Positions 1-8,689 of a DNA stretch of 64,000 nt are shown here, in pieces. Each line of letters begins with the position of its first letter. The stretch's first letter is position 1. A program made the translations under genes and the position numbers. This stretch comes from Achromobacter piechaudii NBRC 102461 (GTDB lineage: Bacteria; Pseudomonadota; Gammaproteobacteria; Burkholderiales; Burkholderiaceae_B). The stretch covers positions 1,054,001 to 1,118,000 of the forward strand of contig NZ_BCTK01000005.1 of NCBI RefSeq assembly GCF_001571245.1. The letters are read 5' to 3'. The notes below the pieces were generated by a model that was given only the letters and a program-made list of their open reading frames with translations, was not told the DNA's origin and searched no databases.

Positions 1-749
1 TCGGCAACCAGCAACTGCGCCTGGCCGGCAACGTGTCCAACGCCATCGTCGCGCTGGAAACCGCGCAGGCACGTCTGGCGCGAGCCGACCGTCCGCGCTT
101 TGCCAGCCTGCAACAAGCCATCAACGGCGACCTGGATCGCCTGCGTGCCGTTTCCACCGTCGACATCCCCGCTCAATCCGCCCGCATCGAACGCCTGGTT
201 GCGTTGGTGGGCAGGGCGCCGCTGCTGGTGCCGGACTCCGCCGCGCCGGGCATGGTCGCCGCTGGCGAAACCCAGCCCGCCGCTGCCCCCGCGCCGGCCG
301 TGGATCCGCAGGCCGGCTTGCCCGCCGACGCGCCGTGGTGGCAGCGTTGGCGCGCCGAAGTCGTGTCGTGGCCCGGCCGCGCCGGGTCGGCCCTGGCGCA
401 CGAGCTTGGTGGCTTGATCACCATCCAGCGCGTGGATGAACCCGCCGCGTTGCTGCTGTCCCCCGAGCAAGCCGATCAGGTTCGCGCCACGCTGCGCCAG
501 CGTCTGCTGACGGTCCAGTTGGCCATGCTGATGCGTCAGCCCGCCATCTGGAAGAGCGAGCTCGACAACGTCGGCGTCACCTTGTCCAAATACTTCGACA
601 CCCGCTCGCCCGATACCGTCGCCGCGCAAACGCTGGCGCGCGAATTGGCCCAGACGGACATCGCCGTGCGCATGCCGGACGTGGCCGACAGCCTGAACGC
701 CGTGGCCGCCTTGCGCGCCGCGGGTTTCAAGACTAGCGGGCAGGATTGA
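1..749 (+). CDS. hemX: HemX-like protein (annotated uroporphyrinogen-III C-methyltransferase), C-terminal part
   Basis: The frame is open from the window edge, so only about the last 248 residues are visible; HemX proteins are usually some 350-400 residues with an N-terminal membrane anchor, which lies outside. The fragment shows a helical region, an Ala/Pro-rich linker and the stretch LITIQRVDEPAALLLSPEQ that I recognise from the family. HemX genes sit in hemC-hemD-hemX-hemY clusters. Despite the product name, the protein lacks the SAM-binding fold of true methyltransferases and its precise role in haem synthesis is unsettled (family knowledge). The stop codon is 5 bases before the chosen hemY start, so the two are surely co-transcribed. 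Confidence 0.85.
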   Translation, partial: GNQQLRLAGNVSNAIVALETAQARLARADRPRFASLQQAINGDLDRLRAVSTVDIPAQSARIERLVALVGRAPLLVPDSAAPGMVAAGETQPAAAPAPAVDPQAGLPADAPWWQRWRAEVVSWPGRAGSALAHELGGLITIQRVDEPAALLLSPEQADQVRATLRQRLLTVQLAMLMRQPAIWKSELDNVGVTLSKYFDTRSPDTVAAQTLARELAQTDIAVRMPDVADSLNAVAALRAAGFKTSGQD

Positions 750-754
750 GCCTT

Positions 755-2368
755 ATGCGTACCTGGTTCTGGACACTGCTGCTCGCCGTTGTCGCCGTCG
801 CCCTGGCGGTGGTGCTGCGCTCGCATTCCGGCAACGTGCTGTTGCTGGTTTGGCCGTGGCGCATCGGGATGTCGCTGACGTTGGCTGTGCTGCTGATCGT
901 GGCCACGTTCATCATGCTTTACGTCGGTTTGCGCCTGCTGGCGTGGCTGCTTGCGATTCCGGACCGCGTCCGCGTGTGGCGCGGCAAGCGCGCCCAGGCT
1001 CGCGATCACGAATTGCTGGAACGCGGCTGGATCGGCCTGCTCGAGGGCCGCTACGCCGTCGCCGAAAAAGATCTGACCAAGCTGCTCGATCAAACCAAGG
1101 TCCAGACGCGCCGCGTGCTGGCTGCGTTGTCGGCAGCTCGCGCCGCGCACGGCCTGGGTGAATTCGATCGTCGCGACCGTCTGCTTGCCACCGCGCAAGA
1201 ACAGGCGGGCACCGACCCCGGCCTGGTGGAAGCCACGGCGACGGTGTCGGCCGACATGCTGCTGGATCAGGGCCGCGCCGAGCGCGCGCTGGCCGTGCTG
1301 GCGCCCCTGGCCGATGGCGGCGCACGCCATCTGCACACGATGCGCCTGCTGCTGCGCGCGCACACCGCCCTGCATCACGACGAACAGGTTTTCACGCTTG
1401 CGCGGGGGCTGGTGCGGCGTAATGCGCTGCCTCGTTCCGAAGCCGACGTGCTGATCGACGCATCCGGCGCGGCGCGTTTGCGCGCGGCGGCGCACAGCGA
1501 TGCCTGGCGCGCCATCTGGAAGGACTTGAAGGCCGAAGAACGGCTGCTGCCTGATGTCGCGCTGGCGGGCGCGGCCGCTTTCGAGGCCGCCGGCGAGGCC
1601 AACGAAGCCGCGCGCGTGCTGGAAGCGGCCATCGCGGTGAAGTTCAACCCGGCGCTGGTGGCGGCCTACGCCCGCTGCGATGCCGAACAGGTGTCGCGCC
1701 GTCTGTCCAAGGCCGAGACCTGGTTGCAGCAACGCCCGACCGATCCCGACCTGCTTACCGCCTTGGGCATGCTCTGCCTGAACGGCCAGCTCTGGGGGCA
1801 GGCCGAGCGCTATCTGCTGCGCAGCCTGAGCCGCCGCAGCGATGCGCAGACGCACGCTTTGCTGGGCAGCCTGTATGACCGCCTGAACCGGCCCGCCGAC
1901 GCGGTGCGCCACTGGCGCCTGGCAACGGCGGCGAGCATGGCGTTGCCGGTGCTGGCGGCTGACGCTGCCTTGCCCGCCGCCGACACCGGTTCGGACCCGT
2001 ACCGCGTGGACGCCGAGGGCGGCTATGCGGTGGGCCTGTCGGATTCGGACGGCGACATCGCTGGCGACTATCCGTCGCTGCCTCCCGCCGTAGCGGCATC
2101 GGCCTCTGATTACGTGCTGGATCCGGACGCCCGGGTCAGCCGCGACCAGCGTGACCGCGCGCTGGCCCCCGAAGACGCGCCGCTGGCGGGTGGCACGTCC
2201 GATATCGACGAGTACTTCGACAGCGCCCCCATTCCGGCGGCCGCTTTCGATGAGCCCGTGCCCACGTATTCGCCGGCGCCCGCCGCCCCCGCCAAGCCCG
2301 CGCCCACCCCGGCGCCGGCTCCGGCGCCGACGACCAAGCCGCCGTTCAAGGACGACGGCTCGCTTTGA
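755..2368 (+). CDS. hemY: HemY-like inner-membrane TPR protein
   Basis: A 537-residue protein of the proteobacterial HemY family, associated with late haem biosynthesis; it is not the protoporphyrinogen oxidase also called HemY in Gram-positives. Two hydrophobic segments (about residues 3-21 and 38-68) are followed by a long helical, TPR-like region to about residue 400. The tail is Pro/Ala-rich and acidic, ending in repeated PAP/TPAPAP units, and is probably disordered. A TTG nine bases upstream (746) would overlap the hemX stop; ATG at 755 gives the typical short N-terminus before the first membrane helix, so I chose it. The role in complex assembly or porphyrin handling is inferred from family and position only. 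Confidence 0.88.
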   Translation: MRTWFWTLLLAVVAVALAVVLRSHSGNVLLLVWPWRIGMSLTLAVLLIVATFIMLYVGLRLLAWLLAIPDRVRVWRGKRAQARDHELLERGWIGLLEGRYAVAEKDLTKLLDQTKVQTRRVLAALSAARAAHGLGEFDRRDRLLATAQEQAGTDPGLVEATATVSADMLLDQGRAERALAVLAPLADGGARHLHTMRLLLRAHTALHHDEQVFTLARGLVRRNALPRSEADVLIDASGAARLRAAAHSDAWRAIWKDLKAEERLLPDVALAGAAAFEAAGEANEAARVLEAAIAVKFNPALVAAYARCDAEQVSRRLSKAETWLQQRPTDPDLLTALGMLCLNGQLWGQAERYLLRSLSRRSDAQTHALLGSLYDRLNRPADAVRHWRLATAASMALPVLAADAALPAADTGSDPYRVDAEGGYAVGLSDSDGDIAGDYPSLPPAVAASASDYVLDPDARVSRDQRDRALAPEDAPLAGGTSDIDEYFDSAPIPAAAFDEPVPTYSPAPAAPAKPAPTPAPAPAPTTKPPFKDDGSL

Positions 2369-2400
2369 ACATTTCTTCAGACAAACAACAAGGTTGAATC

Positions 2401-2931
2401 ATGAGTCTTGATCGCGTCTCCCCTGGCAAGAAGCTGCCGGAAGACTTCAACGTCATCATCGAAATCCCCATGAACGCCGACCCGGTGAAGTACGAGGTCG
2501 ACAAGGACACGGGCGCGATTTTCGTTGACCGCTTCATGCTGACCGCCATGCACTACCCGTGCAACTACGGCTACATCCCGCAAACCCTGTCGGAAGACGG
2601 CGACCCCGCCGACGTGCTGGTCCTGACCCCGTTCCCCATCCAGATCGGCGCCGTCGTGCGCTGCCGCGCCATCGGCGTGCTGGAAATGGACGACGAGTCG
2701 GGCGGTGACGCCAAGCTGCTGGCCGTGCCGATCGAAAAGCTCTACCCCCCGTACCGCAACATCAAGTCGTACGAGGACCTGCCGACCGAAGACGTCGCTC
2801 GCATCCAGCACTTTTTCGAGCACTACAAAGACCTCGAAAAGGGCAAGTGGGTCAAGGTCAAGGGTTGGAAGGGCGTGGACGCCGCTCACGAAGAAATCGT
2901 GAAAAGCGCCGAACGCTACAACCAGGCCTGA
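2401..2931 (+). CDS. ppa: inorganic pyrophosphatase
   Basis: A 176-residue cytoplasmic family I pyrophosphatase that hydrolyses PPi to two phosphates and so drives biosynthetic reactions. The family residues are visible: the N-terminal Glu/Lys segment ([17 protein letters not shown]), YGYIPQT, the metal-binding [11 protein letters not shown], and [14 protein letters not shown] with further Asp/Lys ligands. Length matches the bacterial hexameric enzymes (about 175). It starts at ATG 2401, 32 bases after hemY, so it may be read partly from the haem operon. The stop abuts the stop of the convergent IclR gene with no base between them. Confidence 0.97.
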   Translation: MSLDRVSPGKKLPEDFNVIIEIPMNADPVKYEVDKDTGAIFVDRFMLTAMHYPCNYGYIPQTLSEDGDPADVLVLTPFPIQIGAVVRCRAIGVLEMDDESGGDAKLLAVPIEKLYPPYRNIKSYEDLPTEDVARIQHFFEHYKDLEKGKWVKVKGWKGVDAAHEEIVKSAERYNQA

Positions 2932-3768
2932 TCAGGCTTTGGTCCGCGCCGGTGCTGCACCGGCGGGGGCCCTGATGCGGCGCGGCCGCGACGGCATGAT
3001 GCCGATCGCCGCCGCGCCGTTGCTTTGTGGGGCCTGCAAATTCTGCGATACCTCGGCCGCCGCCACCTGGATGCGAGCCTGCAACTGCTCAAGGCGCGAG
3101 GCCGACGTGTTCGCCTGCGCCGCGATGAACACCAGGCTGCCCACCACTTTTTGCTCGGGGCTGAAGATGGCCGCGCCAATGCCCATCAGGCCGGGGTCGA
3201 CTTCGCCGTGCGACACGCACACGCCGGCGCTGCGCAAGCGTTTGAGGTTGGCGCGGAATTCATCCCAGTCCTCGCCCAGCCCGGCCTCGCGGATTTCCGC
3301 CGCGTGCCACAGCATCAGGTTGCGCAGTTGGTAAGGCGGCAGATTGGCCAGGATGGGTTTTGCGGTAGCGCCCCGGAACATTGGAAAGGGCCGGCCGCGT
3401 GCGTAGCTGGATTCGATCGAGTTGTCGGTCCAGTAGCGATCCACGCACATGACCTTGTCGCCGTAATAGCTGCACAACATCAGGTTGGCGTGCAGTTCGT
3501 CGCCGGTGGCGCGCATGACGTCGCGCGCGGCGCGCATCAGCGGATCGTGCTGGCGCAGGTGGCGGTCCAGCTCGATGATGCGCGAACCCAGCACGTATGC
3601 GCCGCCTGCGGTGGGCGCGAGCAAGCCGCTTTCCGTCAGCGACTTCAGGTAGCGATAGGCCGTGGCGCGCGAGCAATCCAGATGCGCCATGACGTCCTCC
3701 TGGAACGCGGCGGTGGTGTCGTCGCGAAATAGGTCAAGGATGGACAGCATGCGATCGGGAGTGCTCAT
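2932..3768 (-). CDS. IclR-family transcriptional regulator
   Basis: A 278-residue regulator. Residues 1-65 form a winged helix-turn-helix (MLSILDLFRDD, then DCSRATAYRYLKSLTESGLL). Residues about 75-250 form the IclR effector domain, with GSRIIELDRHL, a ligand-pocket region and GVCVSHGEVDPGLMGIGAAIF. The last 25 residues are a basic Arg/Pro/Ala tail (SRPRRIRAPAGAAPARTKA) that is not typical of the family. IclR proteins usually control adjacent catabolic operons, so the neighbouring SDR, transporter and cupin genes are the likely targets. A repeated palindrome at 6266-6304 is a candidate binding site. The ligand is unknown. It is read in the same direction as the SDR upstream (15-base gap). Confidence 0.92.
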   Translation of the reverse strand: MSTPDRMLSILDLFRDDTTAAFQEDVMAHLDCSRATAYRYLKSLTESGLLAPTAGGAYVLGSRIIELDRHLRQHDPLMRAARDVMRATGDELHANLMLCSYYGDKVMCVDRYWTDNSIESSYARGRPFPMFRGATAKPILANLPPYQLRNLMLWHAAEIREAGLGEDWDEFRANLKRLRSAGVCVSHGEVDPGLMGIGAAIFSPEQKVVGSLVFIAAQANTSASRLEQLQARIQVAAAEVSQNLQAPQSNGAAAIGIMPSRPRRIRAPAGAAPARTKA

Positions 3769-3783
3769 TGCGCGGGGACGTGC

Positions 3784-4548
3784 CTAGTGAATGTGGAAGC
3801 CGCCGTTGACGTCGACCACGATGCCGGTTGAATAAGAGGACAGGTCCGAGGCCAGGAAAACGATGGCTTGGGCAACCTCGGCGGGCGAGCCGAAACGTTG
3901 CAGCGGAATGCCCTGTTTGAGTTCTTGTTCCCAATTTTCGCCGAATTTCCCCAGCGTCATGTCGGTTTCAATAATGCCGGGCGCCACGCAGTTGGCGCGC
4001 ACGCCGCGCGGACCCAGTTCGCGTGCAAGCGCCTTGGTGAAACTGATGACGCCTCCCTTCGAGGCCGCGTAATGCGACCCGCCCAGCAGGCCGCCGCCGC
4101 GCAAGGCGGCGGTGGACCCCAGGTTGACGATGGCCGGTTGCCGCGTGCTTTGCAGCAAGGCGGGCAGGGCGGCGTGCGTGACGTTGTAGGTGCCGGTCAG
4201 GTTGACGTCGAGCATGCGCCGGAATTCGTCTTCGGGCAGGTCCCAGATGCGCGTGGCGGCGACGATGCCCGCGTTGTTGACCAGCACGTCGATGCCGCCC
4301 AGCGCCGCGGTGGCACGCGCGATTGCGGTTTCGCACGAAGCGCTGTGCGACACGTCGCAATGCAGGTTCAGGCGGCGGTCCACCAGCGCGTTGGCGCCGC
4401 CTTCGGGGTAGGCGTAGTCCAGCACCGCGACGCTGGCGCCTTGCGCCAGGAAGAGTTCGACGACGGCCGCGCCGATGCCACGGGGGTTGGCGCCCCCCGT
4501 GACCACGGCGCGCTTGCCGGCCAGCAGCGCAAGCGCGCCGTCCATCAC
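3784..4548 (-). CDS. SDR-family NAD(P)-dependent oxidoreductase
   Basis: A 254-residue classical short-chain dehydrogenase/reductase. The cofactor motif TGGANPRGIGAA lies near residue 17, NNAG near 91, LGST provides the catalytic serine and YAASK (about 159) the Tyr/Lys pair. The tail (GIVVDVNGGFHIH) resembles the 3-oxoacyl-ACP-reductase/gluconate-dehydrogenase group. The glycine motif has an inserted NPR. The substrate cannot be read from the sequence. The start ATG overlaps the stop of the binding-protein gene upstream (ATGA), so translation is coupled, and the enzyme most likely acts on whatever the transporter imports. Confidence 0.92.
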   Translation of the reverse strand: MMDGALALLAGKRAVVTGGANPRGIGAAVVELFLAQGASVAVLDYAYPEGGANALVDRRLNLHCDVSHSASCETAIARATAALGGIDVLVNNAGIVAATRIWDLPEDEFRRMLDVNLTGTYNVTHAALPALLQSTRQPAIVNLGSTAALRGGGLLGGSHYAASKGGVISFTKALARELGPRGVRANCVAPGIIETDMTLGKFGENWEQELKQGIPLQRFGSPAEVAQAIVFLASDLSSYSTGIVVDVNGGFHIH

Positions 4549-5756
4549 GACTTCACCAACGAGCAGCCGCCATCCTTGAGCGGACGGAACGCCTGTTCAG
4601 CCGGAATCTTGCGCACCAGGTTGTAGTAGTCCCAGTCCCGCTTGGATTCCGACGGCTTCTTGACCTGGAACAGATACAGGTCGCGCATCACGCGGCCGTC
4701 TTCGCGGATGCGGCCGTTCTCGGTCATGAAGTCATTGATGGGGGTCTCGTGCATCTTCTTCAGTACGGGTTCGGAGGCGTCCGTGCCCGCGGCCTTCACA
4801 GCGTTCAGATAGTGCATGGTGGCGCTGTAGTTGCTGGCCTGCACCATCGACGGCATGCGGCCCGTGCGCTTGAAATAGCGCTCCGACCATTGGCGCGCCT
4901 TGTCGTCCTGATCCCAATAGAACGGTTCGACCAGGTTGAGCCCCTGCGCGTATTCCAGGCCCACGCTGCGCACGTCCACGATGCTCATGAACAGCGCGGC
5001 CACGCGTTGCTTGCTGCCCATGATGCCGAATTCGAACGCCTGCTTGATGCTGTTGATGGTGTCGCCGCTGCCGTTGGCCAGGCCGATGACCTGTGCCTTG
5101 GATGCCTGCGCCTGCAACAGGAACGACGAGAAGTCCGAGCTGGCGATGGGGTGGCGCACGCTGCCCACGACCTGGCCGCCCTTGGCCTTCACGACGGCCA
5201 TGGCGTCGCGTTCCAGCGAGTGGCCGAACGCGTAATCCGAGGTGATGAAGAACCAGCTCTTGCCGCCGTCCTCGATCACGCCATTGGCTACGCCCGTGGC
5301 GTAGGCATAGGTGTCGTAGGTCCAGTGCATGCCATTGGGCGAACACGCCTTGCCGGTCAGGTCGGCCGAGCCGGCGCTGGTGAAGATGACGACGCGCTTC
5401 ATCTGACGGGTCAGGTCCTGCACCGCCAGGGCGATGGCCGAGTTGGGCACGTCCAGGATCAGGTCCACCTTGTCGTTTTCGTACCAGCGGCGCGCCACTG
5501 ACACCCCGATGTCGACCTTGTTCTGATGGTCGGCCGAGATCACCTCGATGGGCTTGCCCAGCACCTGGCCGCCGAAATCCTCGACCGCCATCTTCACGGC
5601 CTCGACGCCGAACTTGCCGGACAGGTCCGCCATCATGCCGGACTGGTCGCCCAGCACGCCGATCTTCACGACATCGTCCGATACCTGCGCCATGGCGGGC
5701 ACGGACAGGGCGCCCAGCACGCAGGCGGCCAGGCTGTTCTTGAAACGGGTCTTCAT
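4545..5756 (-). CDS. periplasmic substrate-binding protein of a branched-chain-amino-acid-type ABC transporter
   Basis: A 403-residue type I periplasmic binding protein (LivJ/LivK fold). The start at 5756 is preceded by AAGGAGAC and gives a clean Sec signal peptide (MKTRFKNSLAACVLGALSVPAMA). The mature part opens with VVKIGVLGDQSGMMADLSGK and runs to a C-terminal Cys-containing GGCSLVKS. Proteins of this subgroup often bind aromatic acids, amides or short carboxylates rather than amino acids, so the ligand is open. Its ATPases and permease are encoded divergently at 7212-10567, making this the receptor of that system. It overlaps the SDR gene by ATGA. Confidence 0.92.
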   Translation of the reverse strand: MKTRFKNSLAACVLGALSVPAMAQVSDDVVKIGVLGDQSGMMADLSGKFGVEAVKMAVEDFGGQVLGKPIEVISADHQNKVDIGVSVARRWYENDKVDLILDVPNSAIALAVQDLTRQMKRVVIFTSAGSADLTGKACSPNGMHWTYDTYAYATGVANGVIEDGGKSWFFITSDYAFGHSLERDAMAVVKAKGGQVVGSVRHPIASSDFSSFLLQAQASKAQVIGLANGSGDTINSIKQAFEFGIMGSKQRVAALFMSIVDVRSVGLEYAQGLNLVEPFYWDQDDKARQWSERYFKRTGRMPSMVQASNYSATMHYLNAVKAAGTDASEPVLKKMHETPINDFMTENGRIREDGRVMRDLYLFQVKKPSESKRDWDYYNLVRKIPAEQAFRPLKDGGCSLVKS

Positions 5757-5847
5757 GGGGTGTCTCCTTGGGGGCTTTGATTTTGTGCGCGCCGCCCTGT
5801 GCCGGGCGGTCATGCGGGGTATTGCACGGTTGAGAAAGCCGGTGTGT

Positions 5848-6246
5848 CTACTCCAGCGTCTGGCCGGCGTAGGCGTCGATGAACATATTGGGCTTCAGGA
5901 AAAAGCTCAGGACGAGGGCGCCGTTGGGCGCACGGGCCACGTGCTGGTTGCCGCGCGGACGCCAGACGTAGTCGCCCGCGCAGACCTCGCCTTCGGCATC
6001 CACGATGGAGCCTTCCAGCACATAGGTCTGTTCGACTTCCACGTGCTCGTGCAGCGGCAGCTCGGTGCCGGGCTGCCAGCGGAACAGTGCGGTGAGCAGG
6101 CCGGTTTCCTTGTCCTGCATCAGCACCTTCATCTCGATGCCTTCCACCTGCGTGGGTTTCCAGGGCAGCTCGGCCACTTTGAGAAAGCGCGATGCCAAGG
6201 GCGGCAGCGCATTGGCGGCGTCGCAGCCGGGGGTTTCGAGGGCCAT
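5848..6246 (-). CDS. cupin-domain protein
   Basis: A 132-residue single-domain cupin. Motif 1 is canonical (G-x5-HEH-x4 ending QTYVLEG), with the two His and the Glu available for a metal. Motif 2 reads GDYVWRPRGNQH. These residues suggest a metal-bound small enzyme (dioxygenase, decarboxylase or isomerase) or an anti-sigma ChrR-like sensor; I favour a catabolic role because it is the first gene of the minus-strand catabolic unit. It is 91 bases upstream of the binding protein, and its promoter faces the divergent SDR at 6422. No substrate is evident. Confidence 0.85.
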   Translation of the reverse strand: MALETPGCDAANALPPLASRFLKVAELPWKPTQVEGIEMKVLMQDKETGLLTALFRWQPGTELPLHEHVEVEQTYVLEGSIVDAEGEVCAGDYVWRPRGNQHVARAPNGALVLSFFLKPNMFIDAYAGQTLE

Positions 6247-6265
6247 GATTGTCTCCTAGCCAAAA

Positions 6266-6304
6266 CTTCGTTATCGAAGATAAAGCAAAAATCTTGTTAT
6301 TGAG
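6266..6304. promoter_or_regulatory. repeated palindromic operator candidate in the divergent promoter
   Basis: The interrupted palindrome CTTCGTTATCGAAG (6266-6279) is followed 27 bases later by a degenerate copy, CTTGTTATTGAG (6293-6304). Both lie in the 175-base AT-rich gap between the divergent cupin and SDR genes. A two-site arrangement is usual for IclR-family regulators, and one is encoded at 2932-3768. The assignment to that regulator is inference. Confidence 0.5.
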
Positions 6305-6421
6305 TGTTTAAAAATAGTCGCGTATATTGAGATTGATGTCAACTTTGTTTTTGCATCTGGAAAGCAAGGACGACACAGGCCGGACCTAGAGATCCGGTGC
6401 ATATAAAACAAGGAGACAAGC

Positions 6422-7201
6422 TTGAAACACGACTATCTGGACCAGACGTTCGGGCTGGCGGGACGCGTCGCGCTGGTGACGGGGGCCGCGCGGGGCCTGG
6501 GCTACGCCATCGCCCATGCGCTGGGCCGCGCGGGGGCGCGCGTGGTGGTCAACGACCTGTCGCAGGACGCTTGCGATGCGGCCGCCGCCAAGTTATCCGC
6601 GCTGGGCATCGACGCGCATGGCATGCCGTTCGATGTGGCCGACGCGGCCGCGGTGGAAGATGCCATCGCGCGGCTGGACGATGCCGGCCTGTCCGTCGAT
6701 GTGCTGGTCAGCAACGCAGGCAACCAGAATCGCAAGCCGGTCGTCGAGATGTCTCCGGCCGAATGGCAGGCCTTGCAGAACGTACACGTGAACGGCGCTT
6801 TCCATTGCGCGCGCGCCGTGTTGCCCGGCATGGGCAAGCGCGGCTTCGGCCGTATCGTGCTGATGTCGTCGGTGGCCGGGCAGGCGACCATGCCGAACAT
6901 CGCGGCCTATGCCACCGCCAAAGGCGCCATCGCCGCCTTCACGCGTGCACTGGCCGTGGAATATGGCGCCAGCGGCATCACCTGCAACGCATTGGCGCCG
7001 GGTTTCGTGCGCACCGATTTCACGCAGGGCCTGCAAGACAATCCGCAGTTCCAATCCTTCCTGTCGGCCTCGGTGCCGGTGGGGCGTTGGGCTACGCCGG
7101 AAGATGTCGCGCCCGCCGTGGTGTACCTGGCCTCGAAGGCCGCTTCGTTCGTCAACGGGCATGTCCTGGCGATCGACGGCGGCCTGTTGGCCCGCATGTA
7201 A
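6422..7201 (+). CDS. SDR-family NAD(P)-dependent oxidoreductase (gluconate-5-dehydrogenase-like)
   Basis: A 259-residue short-chain dehydrogenase. TGAARGLG (about 20-27) binds the nucleotide, SNAG replaces the usual NNAG near residue 98, and the catalytic set is Ser in LMSSVAG and Tyr/Lys in YATAK. The start is TTG at 6422; AGGAG (6411-6415) lies six bases before it and no ATG in frame gives the full Rossmann N-terminus, so the rare start is well supported. It is the first gene of a plus-strand unit with the transporter ATPases (10 bases to the next gene). It is probably a second dehydrogenation step on the imported compound; substrate unknown. Confidence 0.92.
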   Translation: MKHDYLDQTFGLAGRVALVTGAARGLGYAIAHALGRAGARVVVNDLSQDACDAAAAKLSALGIDAHGMPFDVADAAAVEDAIARLDDAGLSVDVLVSNAGNQNRKPVVEMSPAEWQALQNVHVNGAFHCARAVLPGMGKRGFGRIVLMSSVAGQATMPNIAAYATAKGAIAAFTRALAVEYGASGITCNALAPGFVRTDFTQGLQDNPQFQSFLSASVPVGRWATPEDVAPAVVYLASKAASFVNGHVLAIDGGLLARM

Positions 7202-7211
7202 GGGGCGCGCC

Positions 7212-7982
7212 ATGACGACCTCAAGCACCCCGGCGGTCCTGTCCGCGCAGGGGCTGGTCAAGCGCTTCGGCGGCTTCAATGCCGTGGATGGCGTGACCCT
7301 TGCCCTGCACGAAGGCTCCATCCATGCGCTGATCGGCCCCAACGGCGCCGGCAAGACCACTTGCTTCAACCTGCTGACCAAATTCCTGACGCCGGACGAG
7401 GGCGTCATCCATTACCGGGGCCGCGACATCACGGCGCTGGCGCCGGAGCAGATCGCGCGTCTGGGTATCGTGCGCTCGTTCCAGATTTCGGCGGTGTTCC
7501 TGGGCCTGACGGTGTTGCAGAACATGCGCGTGGCGCTGATGCGCCAGCACGGCGACGGCATGCGTTTCTGGCGCAGCCGCCGTAGCGTCGACCGGCTGAA
7601 CGAACGCGGAATGGAATTGCTGGACGCGGTCGGCCTGGCCAATCTGGCGGACACGACAGCGGCCATGTTGCCGTATGGCCGCAAGCGCGCGCTGGAAATC
7701 GCGATGACGCTGGCGCTGGACCCCGACATCATGCTGCTGGATGAACCGATGGCAGGACTGGGCCAGGAAGACGTGGCCCGCATCGCCGCGCTGATCCGGC
7801 GCGTGGCGGTGAATCGAAGCATTCTCATGGTCGAGCACAACCTGTCCGTGGTGGCGGACCTGTCCGACACCATCACCGTGCTGGCGCGCGGCGCCGTGCT
7901 GGCCCAGGGCGACTACGCCGCCGTGTCGCGCGATGAACGCGTCATTACCGCGTACATGGGCTCGGACGAGGAGGCGCACTGA
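7212..7982 (+). CDS. ABC transporter ATP-binding protein, LivG type
   Basis: A 256-residue ATPase of the branched-chain amino acid transporter class. The Walker A is GPNGAGKTT, the Q-loop lies in RSFQISAVFLGL, the signature is the degenerate LPYGRKR, the Walker B is IMLLDEP and the switch histidine is in MVEHN. The LivG-type insertion between Q-loop and signature is present. It is the partner of the next gene; the two presumably form the cytoplasmic heterodimer under the fused permease. It starts at ATG 7212; the longer open frame upstream is the end of the SDR gene in another frame. Confidence 0.95.
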   Translation: MTTSSTPAVLSAQGLVKRFGGFNAVDGVTLALHEGSIHALIGPNGAGKTTCFNLLTKFLTPDEGVIHYRGRDITALAPEQIARLGIVRSFQISAVFLGLTVLQNMRVALMRQHGDGMRFWRSRRSVDRLNERGMELLDAVGLANLADTTAAMLPYGRKRALEIAMTLALDPDIMLLDEPMAGLGQEDVARIAALIRRVAVNRSILMVEHNLSVVADLSDTITVLARGAVLAQGDYAAVSRDERVITAYMGSDEEAH

Positions 7983-7983
7983 C

Positions 7984-8676
7984 ATGCTGGACATCAACGA
8001 CCTGAACGCCTGGTACGGGGAATCCCACGTGCTGCACGGCGTGAACATCGACGTCAAGCGCGGCGAACTCGTCACCATCCTGGGCCGCAACGGCGCCGGC
8101 AAGACGACAACGCTGCGCGCCATCATGGGCATCCTGGACAAGCGGCGCGGCTCCATCCGGCTGAACGGCCAGGAAACGGTGGGCATGGCGCCACACCGCA
8201 TTCCGCGCCTGGGCGTGGTCTATTGCCCGGAAGAGCGCGCCGTATTCCGCAGCTTGAGCGTCACGGAAAACCTGCTGCTGCCGCCGCGCCTGGCCGACGG
8301 CGGCATGTCGCTGGACGAGATCTACGCGCTGTTTCCCAACCTGCGCGAACGCAGCGCCAGTTCCGGCGGCAACCTGTCGGGAGGCGAGCAGCAGATGCTG
8401 GCCATCGCGCGCATCCTGCGCACCGGGGCCCAGCTGATCCTGCTGGACGAACCCACGGAAGGCCTTGCACCCGTCATCGTGCAGCAGATCGGACAAGCCA
8501 TCCGCACGCTGAAAGAACGCGGCTTCACCATCGTGCTGGTCGAGCAGAACTTCCGCTTTGCGACCAAGGTGGCCGACCGCCACTACGTCATGGAGCACGG
8601 CTGCGTGGTCGATCAGTTGTCGGCGGAAGAAGCGCGTCGCGATCCTGCCCGGATCGCCCGGCGCCTGGGCGTCTGA
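7984..8676 (+). CDS. ABC transporter ATP-binding protein, LivF type
   Basis: A 230-residue second ATPase of the same importer. The Walker A is GRNGAGKTT, the signature LSGGEQQM, the Walker B LILLDEPTEGLAP and the switch LVEQN, all typical of LivF. The ATG is one base after the stop of the LivG gene, and the open frame before 7984 is inside that gene, so I placed the start there. Energises uptake of the substrate captured by the binding protein encoded at 4545-5756. Confidence 0.95.
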   Translation: MLDINDLNAWYGESHVLHGVNIDVKRGELVTILGRNGAGKTTTLRAIMGILDKRRGSIRLNGQETVGMAPHRIPRLGVVYCPEERAVFRSLSVTENLLLPPRLADGGMSLDEIYALFPNLRERSASSGGNLSGGEQQMLAIARILRTGAQLILLDEPTEGLAPVIVQQIGQAIRTLKERGFTIVLVEQNFRFATKVADRHYVMEHGCVVDQLSAEEARRDPARIARRLGV

Positions 8677-8689
8677 AAGGAGAATCCCT

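Noticed and set aside
536..1912. 458-codon minus-strand open frame opposite hemY
   Set aside because: Antisense shadow of a well-supported gene; low-complexity Gln/Arg/His-rich translation typical of reading high-GC codons backwards.
8558..8689. N-terminal extension of the fused permease
   Set aside because: It lies inside the LivF gene; GTG 8690 with AAGGAGA before it is the proper start.
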